Assembly: GCA_964371785.1 (NCBI GenBank)
Contig: CAYJOL010000008.1
Span: forward strand, 93,846-157,845
Direction: 5' to 3'
Source: CAVQCT01 sp964371785
Lineage (GTDB): Bacteria > Zixibacteria > MSB-5A5 > GN15 > FEB-12
DNA length: 64,000 nucleotides
A program made the translations under genes and the position numbers. Positions 52,568-61,092 of this stretch are shown in pieces; within the stretch, counting starts at the first letter, position 1, and the number at the start of each line of letters is the position of its first letter. Below the pieces are notes generated by a model. It was not told the origin of the DNA and did not search any database. It was given only the letters and a program-made list of their open reading frames with translations.

Positions 52568-53143
52568 TCAGACCCTGAGCGAGCCACGGAACGCCCTGGC
52601 GGCATAATAGGATTCGGCACCATTGTGATACACGAAGACTTTGCCGTAGCGGCGATCACAAAAGAGAGCGCCACCGAGTTTTCTAATATCAGGAGGTGTT
52701 TGCACCCAGCTCGATGTTTTCGTATCAAAGTTTCCAAGCTTCTGCAACTCCCGATATTCTTCCTCCGTTAGAAGCTCAATACTCATAGCAGCGGCCATGT
52801 CCATAGCGCTATCTTCCGGCTTATGTTCTTTCCTTGACTCCAGCGCTTCACGGTCGTAACACACACTTCGGCGGCCTTTAGGGCTTTCCGCTGAACAATC
52901 ATAAAAAACGTATTCGCCCGTCTTTTTGTCATAGCCAACCACATCCGGCTCACCGCCTGTTCTCTCCATTTCATGGAGCGACCATAGTTTTGCGGTATTA
53001 CTTTGCAGCTTTGCCTGTACTTTGGCCCACTCAATACTGCTATGCCGGTTCATGTTCTTTTCAAAACGGGTTTTCAACGCTCGGAGTAGTTCTTCACGTT
53101 GTTCCGGTGACAACACCTTTCTCTTGCTATCGATGTTCTTCAT
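52568..53143 (-). CDS. DUF4256 protein
   Basis: 191 aa, cytosolic. LSPEQREELLRALKTRFEKN, then KLWSLHEMERTGGEPDVVGY, YVFYDCSAESPKGRRSVCYD, MAAAMSIELLTEEEYRELQK and GALFCDRRYGKVFVYHNGAE. These are the signature blocks of DUF4256, a single-domain family of unknown function spread sporadically among bacteria, which suggests transfer. Short AAGAG site before ATG. Confidence 0.88.
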   Translation of the reverse strand: MKNIDSKRKVLSPEQREELLRALKTRFEKNMNRHSSIEWAKVQAKLQSNTAKLWSLHEMERTGGEPDVVGYDKKTGEYVFYDCSAESPKGRRSVCYDREALESRKEHKPEDSAMDMAAAMSIELLTEEEYRELQKLGNFDTKTSSWVQTPPDIRKLGGALFCDRRYGKVFVYHNGAESYYAARAFRGSLRV

Positions 53144-53713
53144 ACTCTTAAATCATCTCCGTAAATACTTGTGTTAATCGCGATACTACCAATATTCATA
53201 TCAGAAGTTCGTCGCTCGTGACTTCCAGCGCTCTCGCTTCATATTCCATTTACGTTACCGGATGCGAAGACGCAAGCAAAATCATGGGCCAAGGCAGTCT
53301 ATGGCGGGCTCTGGCCTCATTATCGCCAAGCTTCTGTCAGCTTCAAATTCCCGGTCTGATTGCGATACGTTCTGGTCACGGACAGTAGTTGGAAGACAAT
53401 CGAGTCCAGTTCGACTCAGGGATTATGATGCTCCGAGCGCCGGAGCTTCCGCTTTTCCCTTGGGCAAGTCCTGCGTCGGGATCACCCATCATGCCGACCC
53501 ATTGGCCGCTGCTCCAAATATGCCTGTGCCGTCCCCGATGCCCGGGTATTCGGACATCTATCGTGGATTATGCGGATACGCCTTACTAAGGCTAACGCCA
53601 TAAGAGACGCAGTTAATAGACGGAAGGAACTTTGCAGTGTCGTTTCTTGTAATAAGATGGATATTATACGTCTATTTCTGGTCAGGCCCTGGAAGCACAG
53701 GAAGGAGAGCACG
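53144..53713. other. intergenic region without a recognised gene
   Basis: 570 bp in the accessory zone. Overlapping open frames of up to 113 codons exist on both strands but none has a ribosome site or a familiar motif; probably eroded sequence. Confidence 0.35.
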
Positions 53714-53872
53714 ATGAGCAACAAGCAGGTGGCACCCGGGACACAAGTTGTTACGGTGAAGCTACTTGCGGCGGTTGACCTGGGCCCTGAGTTCGAGGAA
53801 TGAAAAGGAGCCGGCTACGTTCCGCAAAGAGCGATCACTGACCATCGAAATGGCGTCACTACGGACGTATGA
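53714..53872 (+). pseudogene. decayed cupin gene
   Basis: Good start (AAGGAG, ATG at 53714): MSNKQVAPGTQ, TVKLLAAVDLGPEFEE, TGA stop, then in the same frame KGAGYVPQRAITDHRNGVTT. VDLGPEIEGMxG and GTITDHRNGVATEYGPG are two separate blocks of a known small cupin family about 40 residues apart, so an internal deletion and a stop have removed the cupin core. Confidence 0.6.
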
Positions 53873-53942
53873 AGTAGCACCATATGGACATTGGGAAGTA
53901 TTTGTACTTGGCAGTAATAAACAATTGGACAGGAACGACATT

Positions 53943-54812
53943 ATGGTTTCAAATATTCAAAAGGAAAAGGCAGAACTGTTCTTGAAATTTCATCACGACA
54001 AAGAAATTCTAGTTCTTTTGAACTCCTGGGACATCGGGAGTTCCAAACTGATAGAAGCGTGTGGCTATAAGGCGATCGCAACCACAAGTATGGGAATAGC
54101 TGCTTCTTTAGGGTATCCTGACTGCCAGGTAATTCAATTGTCAGAGATGATCGGAGCTATAACGGGAATTGTGAATGGAGTGCAAGTTCCGGTGACGGTG
54201 GATATAGAAGCAGGATATGGAATTAATCTGGGTGAAATAATTGATTCCGTTAAAAAGATAATTGCAACAGGAGTCGTTGGAATAAACATCGAAGACAGTA
54301 TTGATCTGAGTCCAATTCTAATTGATGAGATGGATTTTTGTGAAAGAATATCAGCTATTCGTGCGCTATCGGATTCCCTGGGGTTTCATTTGGTGATAAA
54401 TGCAAGAACGGATTCATTTTATACCTCGTTAGGTTCGCCACGGGAAAAATTAGCTGAATCTATTAAGCGTGGCAACAAATACCGGGAAGCTGGTGCGGAC
54501 TGCATATTTATACAACCTGTATGGGATAAAGAAACGATTTCAACATTGGTTAAGGAAATCAATGCCCCGATCAATATCCTTTCGAACCCTACGATTGGGA
54601 TTGGATTGCCCCCATCTGTCAGCGAACTGCAGGATTTAGGTGTCGCTCGTTTAAGTGTCGGTTCGAGCCTGATGAAGGCCACTTTATCTTTAATCAAGAA
54701 AGTTGCTGACGAACTGTCCGATCAGGGTACTTACAATATTCTATCAGATACTTTAACACCTCGACCCGACGCTGCAATGGCCTATAGAATGGCAATAGGG
54801 TTGAATAAGTGA
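53943..54812 (+). CDS. isocitrate lyase/PEP mutase-family enzyme
   Basis: 289 aa from ATG at 53943. ICL/PEPM TIM barrel: LVLLNSWDIGSSKLIEACGY, ATTSMGIAASLGYPD, VPVTVDIEAGYG (metal-binding Asp/Glu), GVVGINIEDSI, NARTDSFY, ADCIFIQPVWD, LGVARLSVGSS. Members cleave or rearrange C-C or C-P bonds of 2-oxoacids (methylisocitrate lyase, oxaloacetate hydrolase, phosphonomutase); this subfamily is not assigned. The gene is visibly more AT-rich than its neighbours, with A/T third positions, so recent transfer is likely. AGGAAC before ATG. Confidence 0.92.
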   Translation: MVSNIQKEKAELFLKFHHDKEILVLLNSWDIGSSKLIEACGYKAIATTSMGIAASLGYPDCQVIQLSEMIGAITGIVNGVQVPVTVDIEAGYGINLGEIIDSVKKIIATGVVGINIEDSIDLSPILIDEMDFCERISAIRALSDSLGFHLVINARTDSFYTSLGSPREKLAESIKRGNKYREAGADCIFIQPVWDKETISTLVKEINAPINILSNPTIGIGLPPSVSELQDLGVARLSVGSSLMKATLSLIKKVADELSDQGTYNILSDTLTPRPDAAMAYRMAIGLNK

Positions 54813-55144
54813 AGAATAGCTTCCAACGGAGATTGGGTCGATTGCACAGAGGAAGGCAATACTAAACTAACGACAATCAATGTGTGCATTCTTTCGTGAA
54901 GTCCCGTCTAACCAGACGCTCGAGTTGACGCACCGAATGCCGACGCGACCCGATCTGTTCCCGGTTAATGTGCTATAGTCTAAGCGAGTCCTGTCGCAAG
55001 CGGGCTGGGCCACCCGGCCAATCGACAAGCCCGAGGGCCGAGGAACAATCTTCATCAGCTAAATGTTTCAGGGTGAGCGATCGCGTGAAAGGACTTCCAG
55101 GGAAGTCTGCAACATCTGCGATCTATGCGAATGAAGGGAAACTT
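54813..55144. other. intergenic region, nothing recognised
   Basis: 332 bp between two plus-strand enzyme genes. A GTCTAAC followed by an imperfect CAGACGC/TTGACGC dyad occurs at about 54907, similar to one end of an integron site, but no matching second end was found. Confidence 0.3.
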
Positions 55145-55588
55145 ATGACAAGCAGCACAAGTGTCGAAGAGATCAGGATTGGGCAGGTGGCGGTTCGCTT
55201 TCTGGTTGAGGGAAAAGTGTCTGGCGGTTCTGTCGCCGTCTTTGAATTCGATGTCCCGGTGGGTGCAAAGGTACCGGCCGCACACAGTCACGACGGCTAC
55301 GAAGAAACTATCTACGGACTCGAAGGTGTGTTGACCTGGACCGTTGACGGAAAGAAGGTCGACGTCGGACCAGGCGAGACGCTTTGCATACCTCGCGGAG
55401 CGGTACACCGTTTCGATAACATCTATCCTGACAATACGAAGATGCTTGCCATCGTCACCCCCGGCATACTTGGTCCTGACTATTTCCGCGAGTGCGCAGA
55501 GATTGTAAACGCGTCGGCCGGTGGCCCGCCGGATCTTGCCGCACTGGGCGCGGTCATGCGAAAGCACGGTCTGACCCCCGCGCGATAA
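55145..55588 (+). CDS. cupin-domain protein (quercetinase-like)
   Basis: 147 aa from ATG at 55145 (GAAGGGAAA upstream). Cupin motif 1: AAHSHDGYEETIYGLEGVLT (His, His, Glu); motif 2: GPGETLCIPRGAVHRFDN. A C-terminal helix pair (FRECAEIVNASAGGPPDL, GAVMRKHGLTP) is common in this branch. Metal-dependent; substrate unknown. Part of the accessory gene group. Confidence 0.86.
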   Translation: MTSSTSVEEIRIGQVAVRFLVEGKVSGGSVAVFEFDVPVGAKVPAAHSHDGYEETIYGLEGVLTWTVDGKKVDVGPGETLCIPRGAVHRFDNIYPDNTKMLAIVTPGILGPDYFRECAEIVNASAGGPPDLAALGAVMRKHGLTPAR

Positions 55589-55756
55589 CTCCTGCCGAAT
55601 TCGCGGCAGTATCGAGAAGAGAAAAAGAAGAAACCCAATGCATGGGGTCAGGCCATCCGGCCCAGGAAGAAACCCACCGCGACAGGCCAAAGAAACATAT
55701 CACCTGCTATCGACAGCGCATGCAGACAGCATTTCGGATATTGGAGGAACTCAGTC

Positions 55757-56359
55757 ATGAGAAGAGTTATCGCGCTTGAATTCGTCTCCCTTGATGGTGT
55801 CATACAAGCCCCCGGCGGGAAGGACGAAGATACCAGTGGGGGCTTCGCGTACGGCGGGTGGATAAGCCCATATTCCGACTCTGTTCTTACAACGGTCATC
55901 AGAAAGCAGATGAATATGCCATTTGACCTGTTGTTGGGGCGCAAGACCTTCGATATTTGGGCACCGTACTGGCCGCAACATGCTGATGTTTGGCCGAGCG
56001 TCAATACGGCGACCAAGTATGTAGCCTCGAACACCGTAACTTCTCACGAATGGCAGCCGTCCGTATTTTTAAACGGAGATATTGCGGAAAAAATCACTCG
56101 GATTAAGCAGCAGCAGGGGCCGGATTTGCACGTTTACGGAAGCGCAGATCTCATTCAGACACTCATCAAGCAAGACCTGGTCGATGCGTTCTGGCTGAAG
56201 ATATTTCCGATAACGCTGGGTGGGGGAAAACGGCTGTTTGCCGATGGCTCGATTCCGGCGGCGTTCAAGGTGACGGAGAGCAACGTCACCTCGAATGGCG
56301 TCATTATCGTAAATTACGAACGTGCCGGCGCAATCCCGCCGGCATCAAATATCAGATAG
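55757..56359 (+). CDS. dihydrofolate-reductase/RibD-like reductase
   Basis: 200 aa. MRRVIALEFVSLDGVIQAPG at the N terminus, DLLLGRKTFDIWAPYW in the middle, DLHVYGSADLIQTLIKQDLV and KIFPITLGGGKRLFADG at the end: the pattern of the RibD C-terminal/DHFR-fold family, NADPH-dependent reductases of unassigned substrate that are frequent in mobile gene pools. GGAGG before ATG. A second member lies at 56786 on the other strand. Confidence 0.9.
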   Translation: MRRVIALEFVSLDGVIQAPGGKDEDTSGGFAYGGWISPYSDSVLTTVIRKQMNMPFDLLLGRKTFDIWAPYWPQHADVWPSVNTATKYVASNTVTSHEWQPSVFLNGDIAEKITRIKQQQGPDLHVYGSADLIQTLIKQDLVDAFWLKIFPITLGGGKRLFADGSIPAAFKVTESNVTSNGVIIVNYERAGAIPPASNIR

Positions 56360-56365
56360 TGGGAG

Positions 56366-56545
56366 TCAACCGACCTCGGAAAGGTTCTTCAGCTCCCGTT
56401 GAATCACGCCCTGTCGCGTACCGGTCAATCGAACGACTTCAGAGAAGTAATACTCCTGATCAGAATTGAGAAAAAACAGCGCGAGTACTTTTCGCTTTGT
56501 CCCTGGAAACAGAGCTGCGGAGATATCTTTCTTCTTCGTACCCAT
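56366..56545 (-). CDS. truncated winged-helix regulator (nucleotidyltransferase-associated type)
   Basis: 59 aa: MGTKKKDISAALFPGTKRKV, LALFFLNSDQEYYFSEVVRL, TGTRQGVIQRELKNLSEVG, then TGA. This is the N-terminal two thirds of the HTH fold of small regulators often paired with nucleotidyltransferases, whose usual next part (wing, GLI..R..GN..Y) is missing. The stop falls exactly at the end of the recognition helix. Convergent with the reductase at 55757, 6 bp away. Its upstream region has a strong array of TACCC/GGGTA half-sites. Confidence 0.65.
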   Translation of the reverse strand: MGTKKKDISAALFPGTKRKVLALFFLNSDQEYYFSEVVRLTGTRQGVIQRELKNLSEVG

Positions 56546-56579
56546 TTAGGGTAAAAATGTACCCAAATTGAGTAAACTC
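56539..56579. promoter_or_regulatory. operator array at the winged-helix gene
   Basis: TACCC (56539), GGGTA (56549) and TACCC (56560) follow each other with about one helical turn between them, forming GGGTAAAAATGTACCC and an overlapping TACCC-ATTTA-GGGTA around the start codon; GAGTAAACTC (56570-56579) adds another dyad. Probably an autoregulatory site. Confidence 0.5.
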
Positions 56580-56738
56580 GTCGAGGCGAAAAATGAGACT
56601 GCGGTACTGAGATTCGAGGATCGAAACGGCGGAAGGAGCTGGGAGAGTGAGGTTTGCATGGGATTGTAGATTGCAGTCTTTTGATCCACAATCGGTCTCA
56701 AAAGCGGCCCCAGTTGATTGTCATGACGTCTCCTTGAC

Positions 56739-57370
56739 GTCTAACGCCCACTGGAGTGCGTTGTTAGCCGCTTTATTCCCGACGGCTACCTTCTCGGTTC
56801 ATATCGCAACGCCACCGCTCCCGAGCCAAACTCCAGCCGACTCACGAACTTCAAATCGATATGCTTCGATAGCCCGTCGAACAAAGTCGGCCCATGGCCC
56901 GCAAGCCTTGGGTGCACCACGAACTCGTACTCATCGATCAATCCCAGTTCCGCCAACGCCAGCGGGAGCGTCACGCCTCCCGTGAACAGTCCCTTACCCG
57001 GCTCCTGCTTGAGCCGCTGAACGGCCTCGCCCAGATCCCCGCGCACGAGCTCCGCCTTCCAATCGACCCGGTCCAGCGTGCTCGACACGACGTACTTCTT
57101 TGCCGCGTCGATCGTCCGGGCGAAAGGTTCCATCCAGGATTCCATCCAATCTGGCCTCACTCCCGTCTGCGCCGGCTGCCGCCACGCCTCCTCCATCATT
57201 TGGTATGTCACCCGGCCGAAGAGGAGGGCATCGGCCCGCTCGATGATCTCGGCTGCATGACGATGCAAGTCTTCGTCCACGATCCCTACACGATGATCGC
57301 AGCACCCATCCAATGTGACGTTGATGGAATACCGAAGAGGTCGCATTGCTTGCTCCTAAGGCGGCCTAAC
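56739..57370 (-). mobile_element. integron-cassette-like unit carrying a reductase gene
   Basis: On the minus strand GTTAGGC (57370-57364) lies 17 bases before the reductase ATG. A short imperfect palindrome GGCTAAC...GTTAGAC (56769-56739, 31 nt, AACGC/GCGTT arms) follows the stop by 16 bases. This is the layout of a gene cassette between two attC core sites (GTTRRRY), length 632 bp. The palindrome is shorter than typical attC sites (57 nt or more) and no integrase is in the window, so it may be a relic. Confidence 0.4.
56786..57346 (-). CDS. dihydrofolate-reductase/RibD-like reductase (cassette gene)
   Basis: 186 aa. MRPLRYSINVTLDGCCDHR, RADALLFGRVTYQMMEEAW, KYVVSSTLDRVDWKAELV, GKGLFTGGVTLPLALAELGL, YEFVVHPRLAGHGPTLFDGL: DHFR-fold family with the GRVTY and TGG nucleotide-binding segments. 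More GC-rich than the neighbouring genes and different from the reductase at 55757 (little identity), so it is not a local duplicate. TAGGAGC before ATG. Enclosed by attC-like ends. Confidence 0.88.
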   Translation of the reverse strand: MRPLRYSINVTLDGCCDHRVGIVDEDLHRHAAEIIERADALLFGRVTYQMMEEAWRQPAQTGVRPDWMESWMEPFARTIDAAKKYVVSSTLDRVDWKAELVRGDLGEAVQRLKQEPGKGLFTGGVTLPLALAELGLIDEYEFVVHPRLAGHGPTLFDGLSKHIDLKFVSRLEFGSGAVALRYEPRR

Positions 57371-57911
57371 AAAGTTTTTGTGGTTTTTTCATAACGCCTT
57401 TGGATCGCGCATCTCATCCGATGGCTGAGTGACGGAATCTGATCTCAAGTCGATTGCATCGTTTGGGAGTCGGCCTTAAGCTGCAGTAATTGCAGTACAA
57501 CTTCGACAATAGACCGCCAAAGCCGCGCTCCAGCTTTGATTTCGCATCCGCTGGTTTAACGTTGTAAACCTCAATTTCGGCTAACAAAATTAATTCGTCA
57601 AGGGCAATTCTGGAGTGCGCCAGTTGAAAGCGGGCTCTGAGAGACGCATTCCGCAACTGGGTCATCGAGCATACGGCGTGACTGAGCAACCCCGATTGCA
57701 CTCTCCCTGAACTGCCGCGGGCTCTCCGTTTAGCTTTCGACTCTGCCAAACGCACAATCAATAGTGCTAACCGAAGTCGGAAGTCTCGCACCATTGGCCA
57801 AGCACGACGACCAACAAGCGATAGAAGAAACATGTCAGCATAGGAGCATGTCCATTGTCCCCTTGGAGGGAAATGGATCACGTATAAACCGATGAGCTTA
57901 TGTGTATCAGT
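57371..57911. other. region with one doubtful frame only
   Basis: A 155-codon minus-strand frame (57414-57881) starts with GTG, has no ribosome site and a composition very rich in R, L and S; I do not call it a gene. No other feature recognised. Confidence 0.35.
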
Positions 57912-58925
57912 TTAATTCTCAAAGTCAGCAAGTTTTATGTGGTAAAGGTGTCGGCTTTCCCGACCGTCTTCGATTATTCCGAGCAGTTGCTCCGCCTCCT
58001 TGACCCGGCTTTCGCACAAATCCAAGTATCCCTCGCTCTCAAAGTCGACTTTCAATTCCTCAGCTATTCTCTTCTCCTTGCACCAAATCTCTTGCTCGGT
58101 GTCCGTGAAACACCACGTCCTATATGAAAGCCCGCTATTGTGCAAGGCCTTTGCGAGCCGGGTGGAATCCGCATCGAGAAGATCTCTTGAGTCATCCGGC
58201 TTGATGATTTGGCTGTAAAACACCCCCATCTGTCCGGCTGCACCAAGGATCTTCTTCATAGCCGCTATCGTCTCATCGAGATCATCCACGAAATAGAGTG
58301 TGTCCAACGCTATGATTGTGTCGAACGAATTGGCAGGGAAATCAAGCTCATTCATATCACAGGCGCAGAAAGACAATCGGTCCCGTTTCATTGCGGTCCG
58401 CTCGTTCGCTCGATCAATGACACCCTTTGCGAAATCCACGCCCGTGATATTCGCGCCTGTTTTATCGGATACGTATTCGGTGATTTTGCCCACTCCGCAA
58501 CCGAGATCAAGCACTGTGTTGACGGGAGTCAGATCAAGTACTTCCATGAGTTTATCCAATTGTTCCCGATCGACCATGCTGCACTGGCAGAGATCGATGC
58601 CGTACACAAGTTCACAGAAACGCGAGTAGGCTTTGCACTCACAGGATTTGATCATCCATTCATCGAAGCCGAAACTCATCTTCTCTCTGCGAAATCCCGC
58701 CGCCAGCTTGGCAGCCTCGTTCGATAAGGAGTAGAGACCGTTGTCAAATTGAAGATAACCCTTTGCTATGAGGCTTCCGTAGGCTTCGGTCCAATCCACA
58801 AGATCATCATCGAAAAATCGCTTCCCGAAATCATCAAGTGCAGATCTATCGGGTGACTCCCTTTTGAGCACAATGCTCCTGACCCCGATTAGTAACTGCT
58901 TCTCAGCTTCCGAGAATTCCGGCAT
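57912..58925 (-). CDS. SAM-dependent methyltransferase with N-terminal helical domain
   Basis: 337 aa. Residues 1-125 form a helical, wHTH-like N-terminal domain (YGSLIAKGYLQFDNGLYSLS). Then a class I Rossmann methyltransferase: motif I VLDLGCGVGKITEYV, acidic loop ITGVDFAKGVIDRAN, motif II CACDMNELDF and SFDTIIALDTLYFVDD, close to the ubiquinone/sterol methyltransferase type (Methyltransf_11/25). Substrate unknown. GCGGAG before ATG. Confidence 0.9.
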   Translation of the reverse strand: MPEFSEAEKQLLIGVRSIVLKRESPDRSALDDFGKRFFDDDLVDWTEAYGSLIAKGYLQFDNGLYSLSNEAAKLAAGFRREKMSFGFDEWMIKSCECKAYSRFCELVYGIDLCQCSMVDREQLDKLMEVLDLTPVNTVLDLGCGVGKITEYVSDKTGANITGVDFAKGVIDRANERTAMKRDRLSFCACDMNELDFPANSFDTIIALDTLYFVDDLDETIAAMKKILGAAGQMGVFYSQIIKPDDSRDLLDADSTRLAKALHNSGLSYRTWCFTDTEQEIWCKEKRIAEELKVDFESEGYLDLCESRVKEAEQLLGIIEDGRESRHLYHIKLADFEN

Positions 58926-59151
58926 CTGAAAACTCCGCCCAAGTCGTGGACTAATGGTTCAATCACTCCAAATATGTGTATTAGCCGATTTGAAAACAAC
59001 TATCGGTGGGCTGTACTTCGCCGGACGAGCCGCGAAAGGGCACTGATGGTTCTGACAGGCTTTCGGTTGAAATACGTCAACGTCAGCCAGAGGGATGCGG
59101 AGCAACTTCTCTGAATCGATGCAAGCAATTATGGTACAACAAGATATCAAT

Positions 59152-59218
59152 GGCGGCCCCGACCTCACTCTCCCCAAACTTTTGTGAGCTTCAACCTTCC
59201 GATTTGGCTACACTATGC
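59152..59218 (-). repeat. 67-bp imperfect direct repeat, right copy
   Basis: Same length and orientation as 52330-52396. On the minus strand it reads partly as protein (FGESEVGAAIDILLY), comparable to LGETDIGATVLI of the left copy, so both may be ends of one decayed gene family. The rest of 58926-59336 holds no recognised gene. Confidence 0.45.
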
Positions 59219-59336
59219 CATAGTCGACGGAAGGCGTTGGAAAATAATCAAGTGGAAAGGCGCGATCCGACGGGACTGAGAGCAACTGAGTCCAAGCACG
59301 AAGTGAAGATCGTTCAACCCGCGGTCACGTGTGCTA

Positions 59337-59561
59337 CTAGCCTGTGGCAATTGTGGCGATCAATGCACCTGCTTGTAGCGTGAGAATTATTAATGCATGC
59401 TTTGGCTGTCTCGCTAACCACCTGAACGCAAAACAAGCAACCATAAGAAGTTGAAAGACATGTGCGACTGTTCTTTCATCTTCTTCATACACAACGCCCA
59501 AAATAGCGGCATGAAAAGGAACCATAGCTAGGGCGACGACCGAAATCGCAGGCGGAATCAA
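59337..59561 (-). CDS. small membrane protein coupled to the MBL hydrolase
   Basis: 74 aa with three hydrophobic segments (ISVVALAMVPFHAAILGVVY, VFQLLMVACFAFRWLA, ALIILTLQAGALIATIATG). Start is TTG overlapping the TGA stop of the MBL gene (CCTTGA), so it would be translated by reinitiation after it. No ribosome site of its own is needed. Family unknown. Confidence 0.5.
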   Translation of the reverse strand: MIPPAISVVALAMVPFHAAILGVVYEEDERTVAHVFQLLMVACFAFRWLARQPKHALIILTLQAGALIATIATG

Positions 59562-60502
59562 GGCGCCGTATGTTTCGGCCTATGCACTTCGATCTTTTCT
59601 CCGATAGAGATGGTCATCAAATCTTCGCCAACTTCCAGCGGTCCGACATAGCTCTTTCGGGTCAATGGAACCAGATCCTGTTCGGTGGCGCCCGGATGGA
59701 CAATATGTGAGTAAACTGCAAGACGCGGCTTGACTCTCGCAAACACTCTACCAGCCTCTTCAGGCGTCGTGTGACGGGCGATTATCGATTTGATATTCTC
59801 GGCGGGGGTATGAGCCCTCAGTAGAGACTCGGCCGATGCTACCTCGTGAATCAACACGTCTGTACCGCTCGCGAACTTGATGAGATTCTCTGAAAACCGT
59901 GTATCTCCTGACAGCACTACGGAATAGCCGGCATAATCGATGCGATAACCTAGTGCCGCCACGACCAGACCGTGATCGACGTTAAAAGCGGTGACTTTTA
60001 CTCCAGCATCGTCAAACACGATTCCCTCGGAGATGTCTTTTGCGTCAATCACAGCCCCTTGCGGATTAGCCCCGCCCTCATCCGGTCGTATCCGTATGTC
60101 CTCCTCAAAGGCCTGCTTGAGGAATGACATCATCCGAGCGGTTCCCGACGGTCCCCACACACGGACTGGAACCTCTCTCCTTGGCTGGACGAGCCATCCG
60201 GTCAGCCAGAGATCCGGGAAGCCCACGGTATGATCGGAGTGAAGATGGGTAAAGAAGACACCCGTGACATCACGCCACGGCACCTTTGCTTGAGTCAGCC
60301 GTTGCATTGCTCCCCGGCCGGCATCAAACAGAAGTGTCTGACTCCCAGCTTTTACTAGGATGCTCGGCCCGAAACGATCCGTGACAGGCGAAGGACAACC
60401 CGTACCTAAGAGGGTCACAGTGATGGACTGACTATTACCGAATGAGGGGATGAAGAGAACCACCGTCACCACGAGGATAGCTAATCGTACTAGTCTGACC
60501 AT
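59558..60502 (-). CDS. exported MBL-fold metallo-hydrolase (RNase Z/arylsulfatase-like)
   Basis: 314 aa from ATG at 60502 (CCGGAGG 7 bases upstream; preferred to the frame's upstream start). Signal peptide (LAILVVTVVLFIPSFG). Metal site: FFTHLHSDHTVGF (HxHxDH), GDTRFSEN (bridging Asp), IHEVAS and YSHIVHPG; opening ITVTLLGTGCPSPVTDRFGP is typical of the RNase Z-like group. Being exported, it is unlikely to process tRNA; a phosphodiesterase or sulfatase/lactonase role is more likely (inference). Confidence 0.92.
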   Translation of the reverse strand: MVRLVRLAILVVTVVLFIPSFGNSQSITVTLLGTGCPSPVTDRFGPSILVKAGSQTLLFDAGRGAMQRLTQAKVPWRDVTGVFFTHLHSDHTVGFPDLWLTGWLVQPRREVPVRVWGPSGTARMMSFLKQAFEEDIRIRPDEGGANPQGAVIDAKDISEGIVFDDAGVKVTAFNVDHGLVVAALGYRIDYAGYSVVLSGDTRFSENLIKFASGTDVLIHEVASAESLLRAHTPAENIKSIIARHTTPEEAGRVFARVKPRLAVYSHIVHPGATEQDLVPLTRKSYVGPLEVGEDLMTISIGEKIEVHRPKHTAP

Positions 60503-60652
60503 AGACCAGACCTCCGGTTTTAATATCAATGAGGCCTCGCAAGACTTCTACACCATAAAGGCCAGCGAACGCAATTTCACGCAACATATACAATATACGC
60601 AAGAATAACAAGGTCGAGTAGAGGACATGTGGATTAAATCGGTCTATTTAAG

Positions 60653-60726
60653 CGGGGTTGACGAGACTCGAACTCGCGACCTCCTGCGTGACAGGCAGGC
60701 GTTCTAACCAACTGAACTACAACCCC
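60653..60726 (-). tRNA. tRNA-Asp (GTC)
   Basis: Complete cloverleaf on minus: acceptor GGGGTTG/CAACCCC, D arm GTTCAGTTGGTTAGAAC, anticodon stem CCTGC/GCAGG with loop CTGTCAC (anticodon GTC), T arm GCGAGTTCGAGTCTCGT, discriminator G73 as in tRNA-Asp. CCA is not encoded. Confidence 0.97.
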
Positions 60727-60798
60727 GACTATCTGTCGAAGAAAGTGAACCGATAAGTCCACTTGATATGTCACGTTCGCTCGCTTACACGTCTTATA

Positions 60799-60872
60799 TG
60801 GGCGGTACAAGATTCGAACTTGTGACCCCCTGCGTGTAAAGCAGGTGCTCTAACCAGCTGAGCTAACCGCCC
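60799..60872 (-). tRNA. tRNA-Val (TAC)
   Basis: Acceptor GGGCGGT/ACCGCCC, D arm GCTCAGCTGGTTAGAGC, anticodon stem CCTGC/GCAGG, loop TTTACAC (anticodon TAC), T arm ACAAGTTCGAATCTTGT, discriminator A. 72 bases upstream of tRNA-Asp, probably one transcript. Confidence 0.97.
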
Positions 60873-61092
60873 AAAATCGGCATCTCAGCCGCTTAACTAT
60901 ATCCACCAAACAAGTTCGGCCAATATTGTCCGCGGCCCGCTCAACGAGCAAGCAATTATAATCAATCCCGCCCAAAAAGCAAGACCATTATCTTCGATTT
61001 GTCATCTTTTGACCGCCCCCGCCCCGGTAATATTGTTTGACCTAAATAATTGAACTCCATATCTTTTTCTATCCTCAGGAAAGGCGATTGAA

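Noticed and set aside
57414..57881. 155-codon minus-strand frame
   Set aside because: GTG start without ribosome site, composition dominated by R, L and S; likely chance frame in GC-rich sequence.
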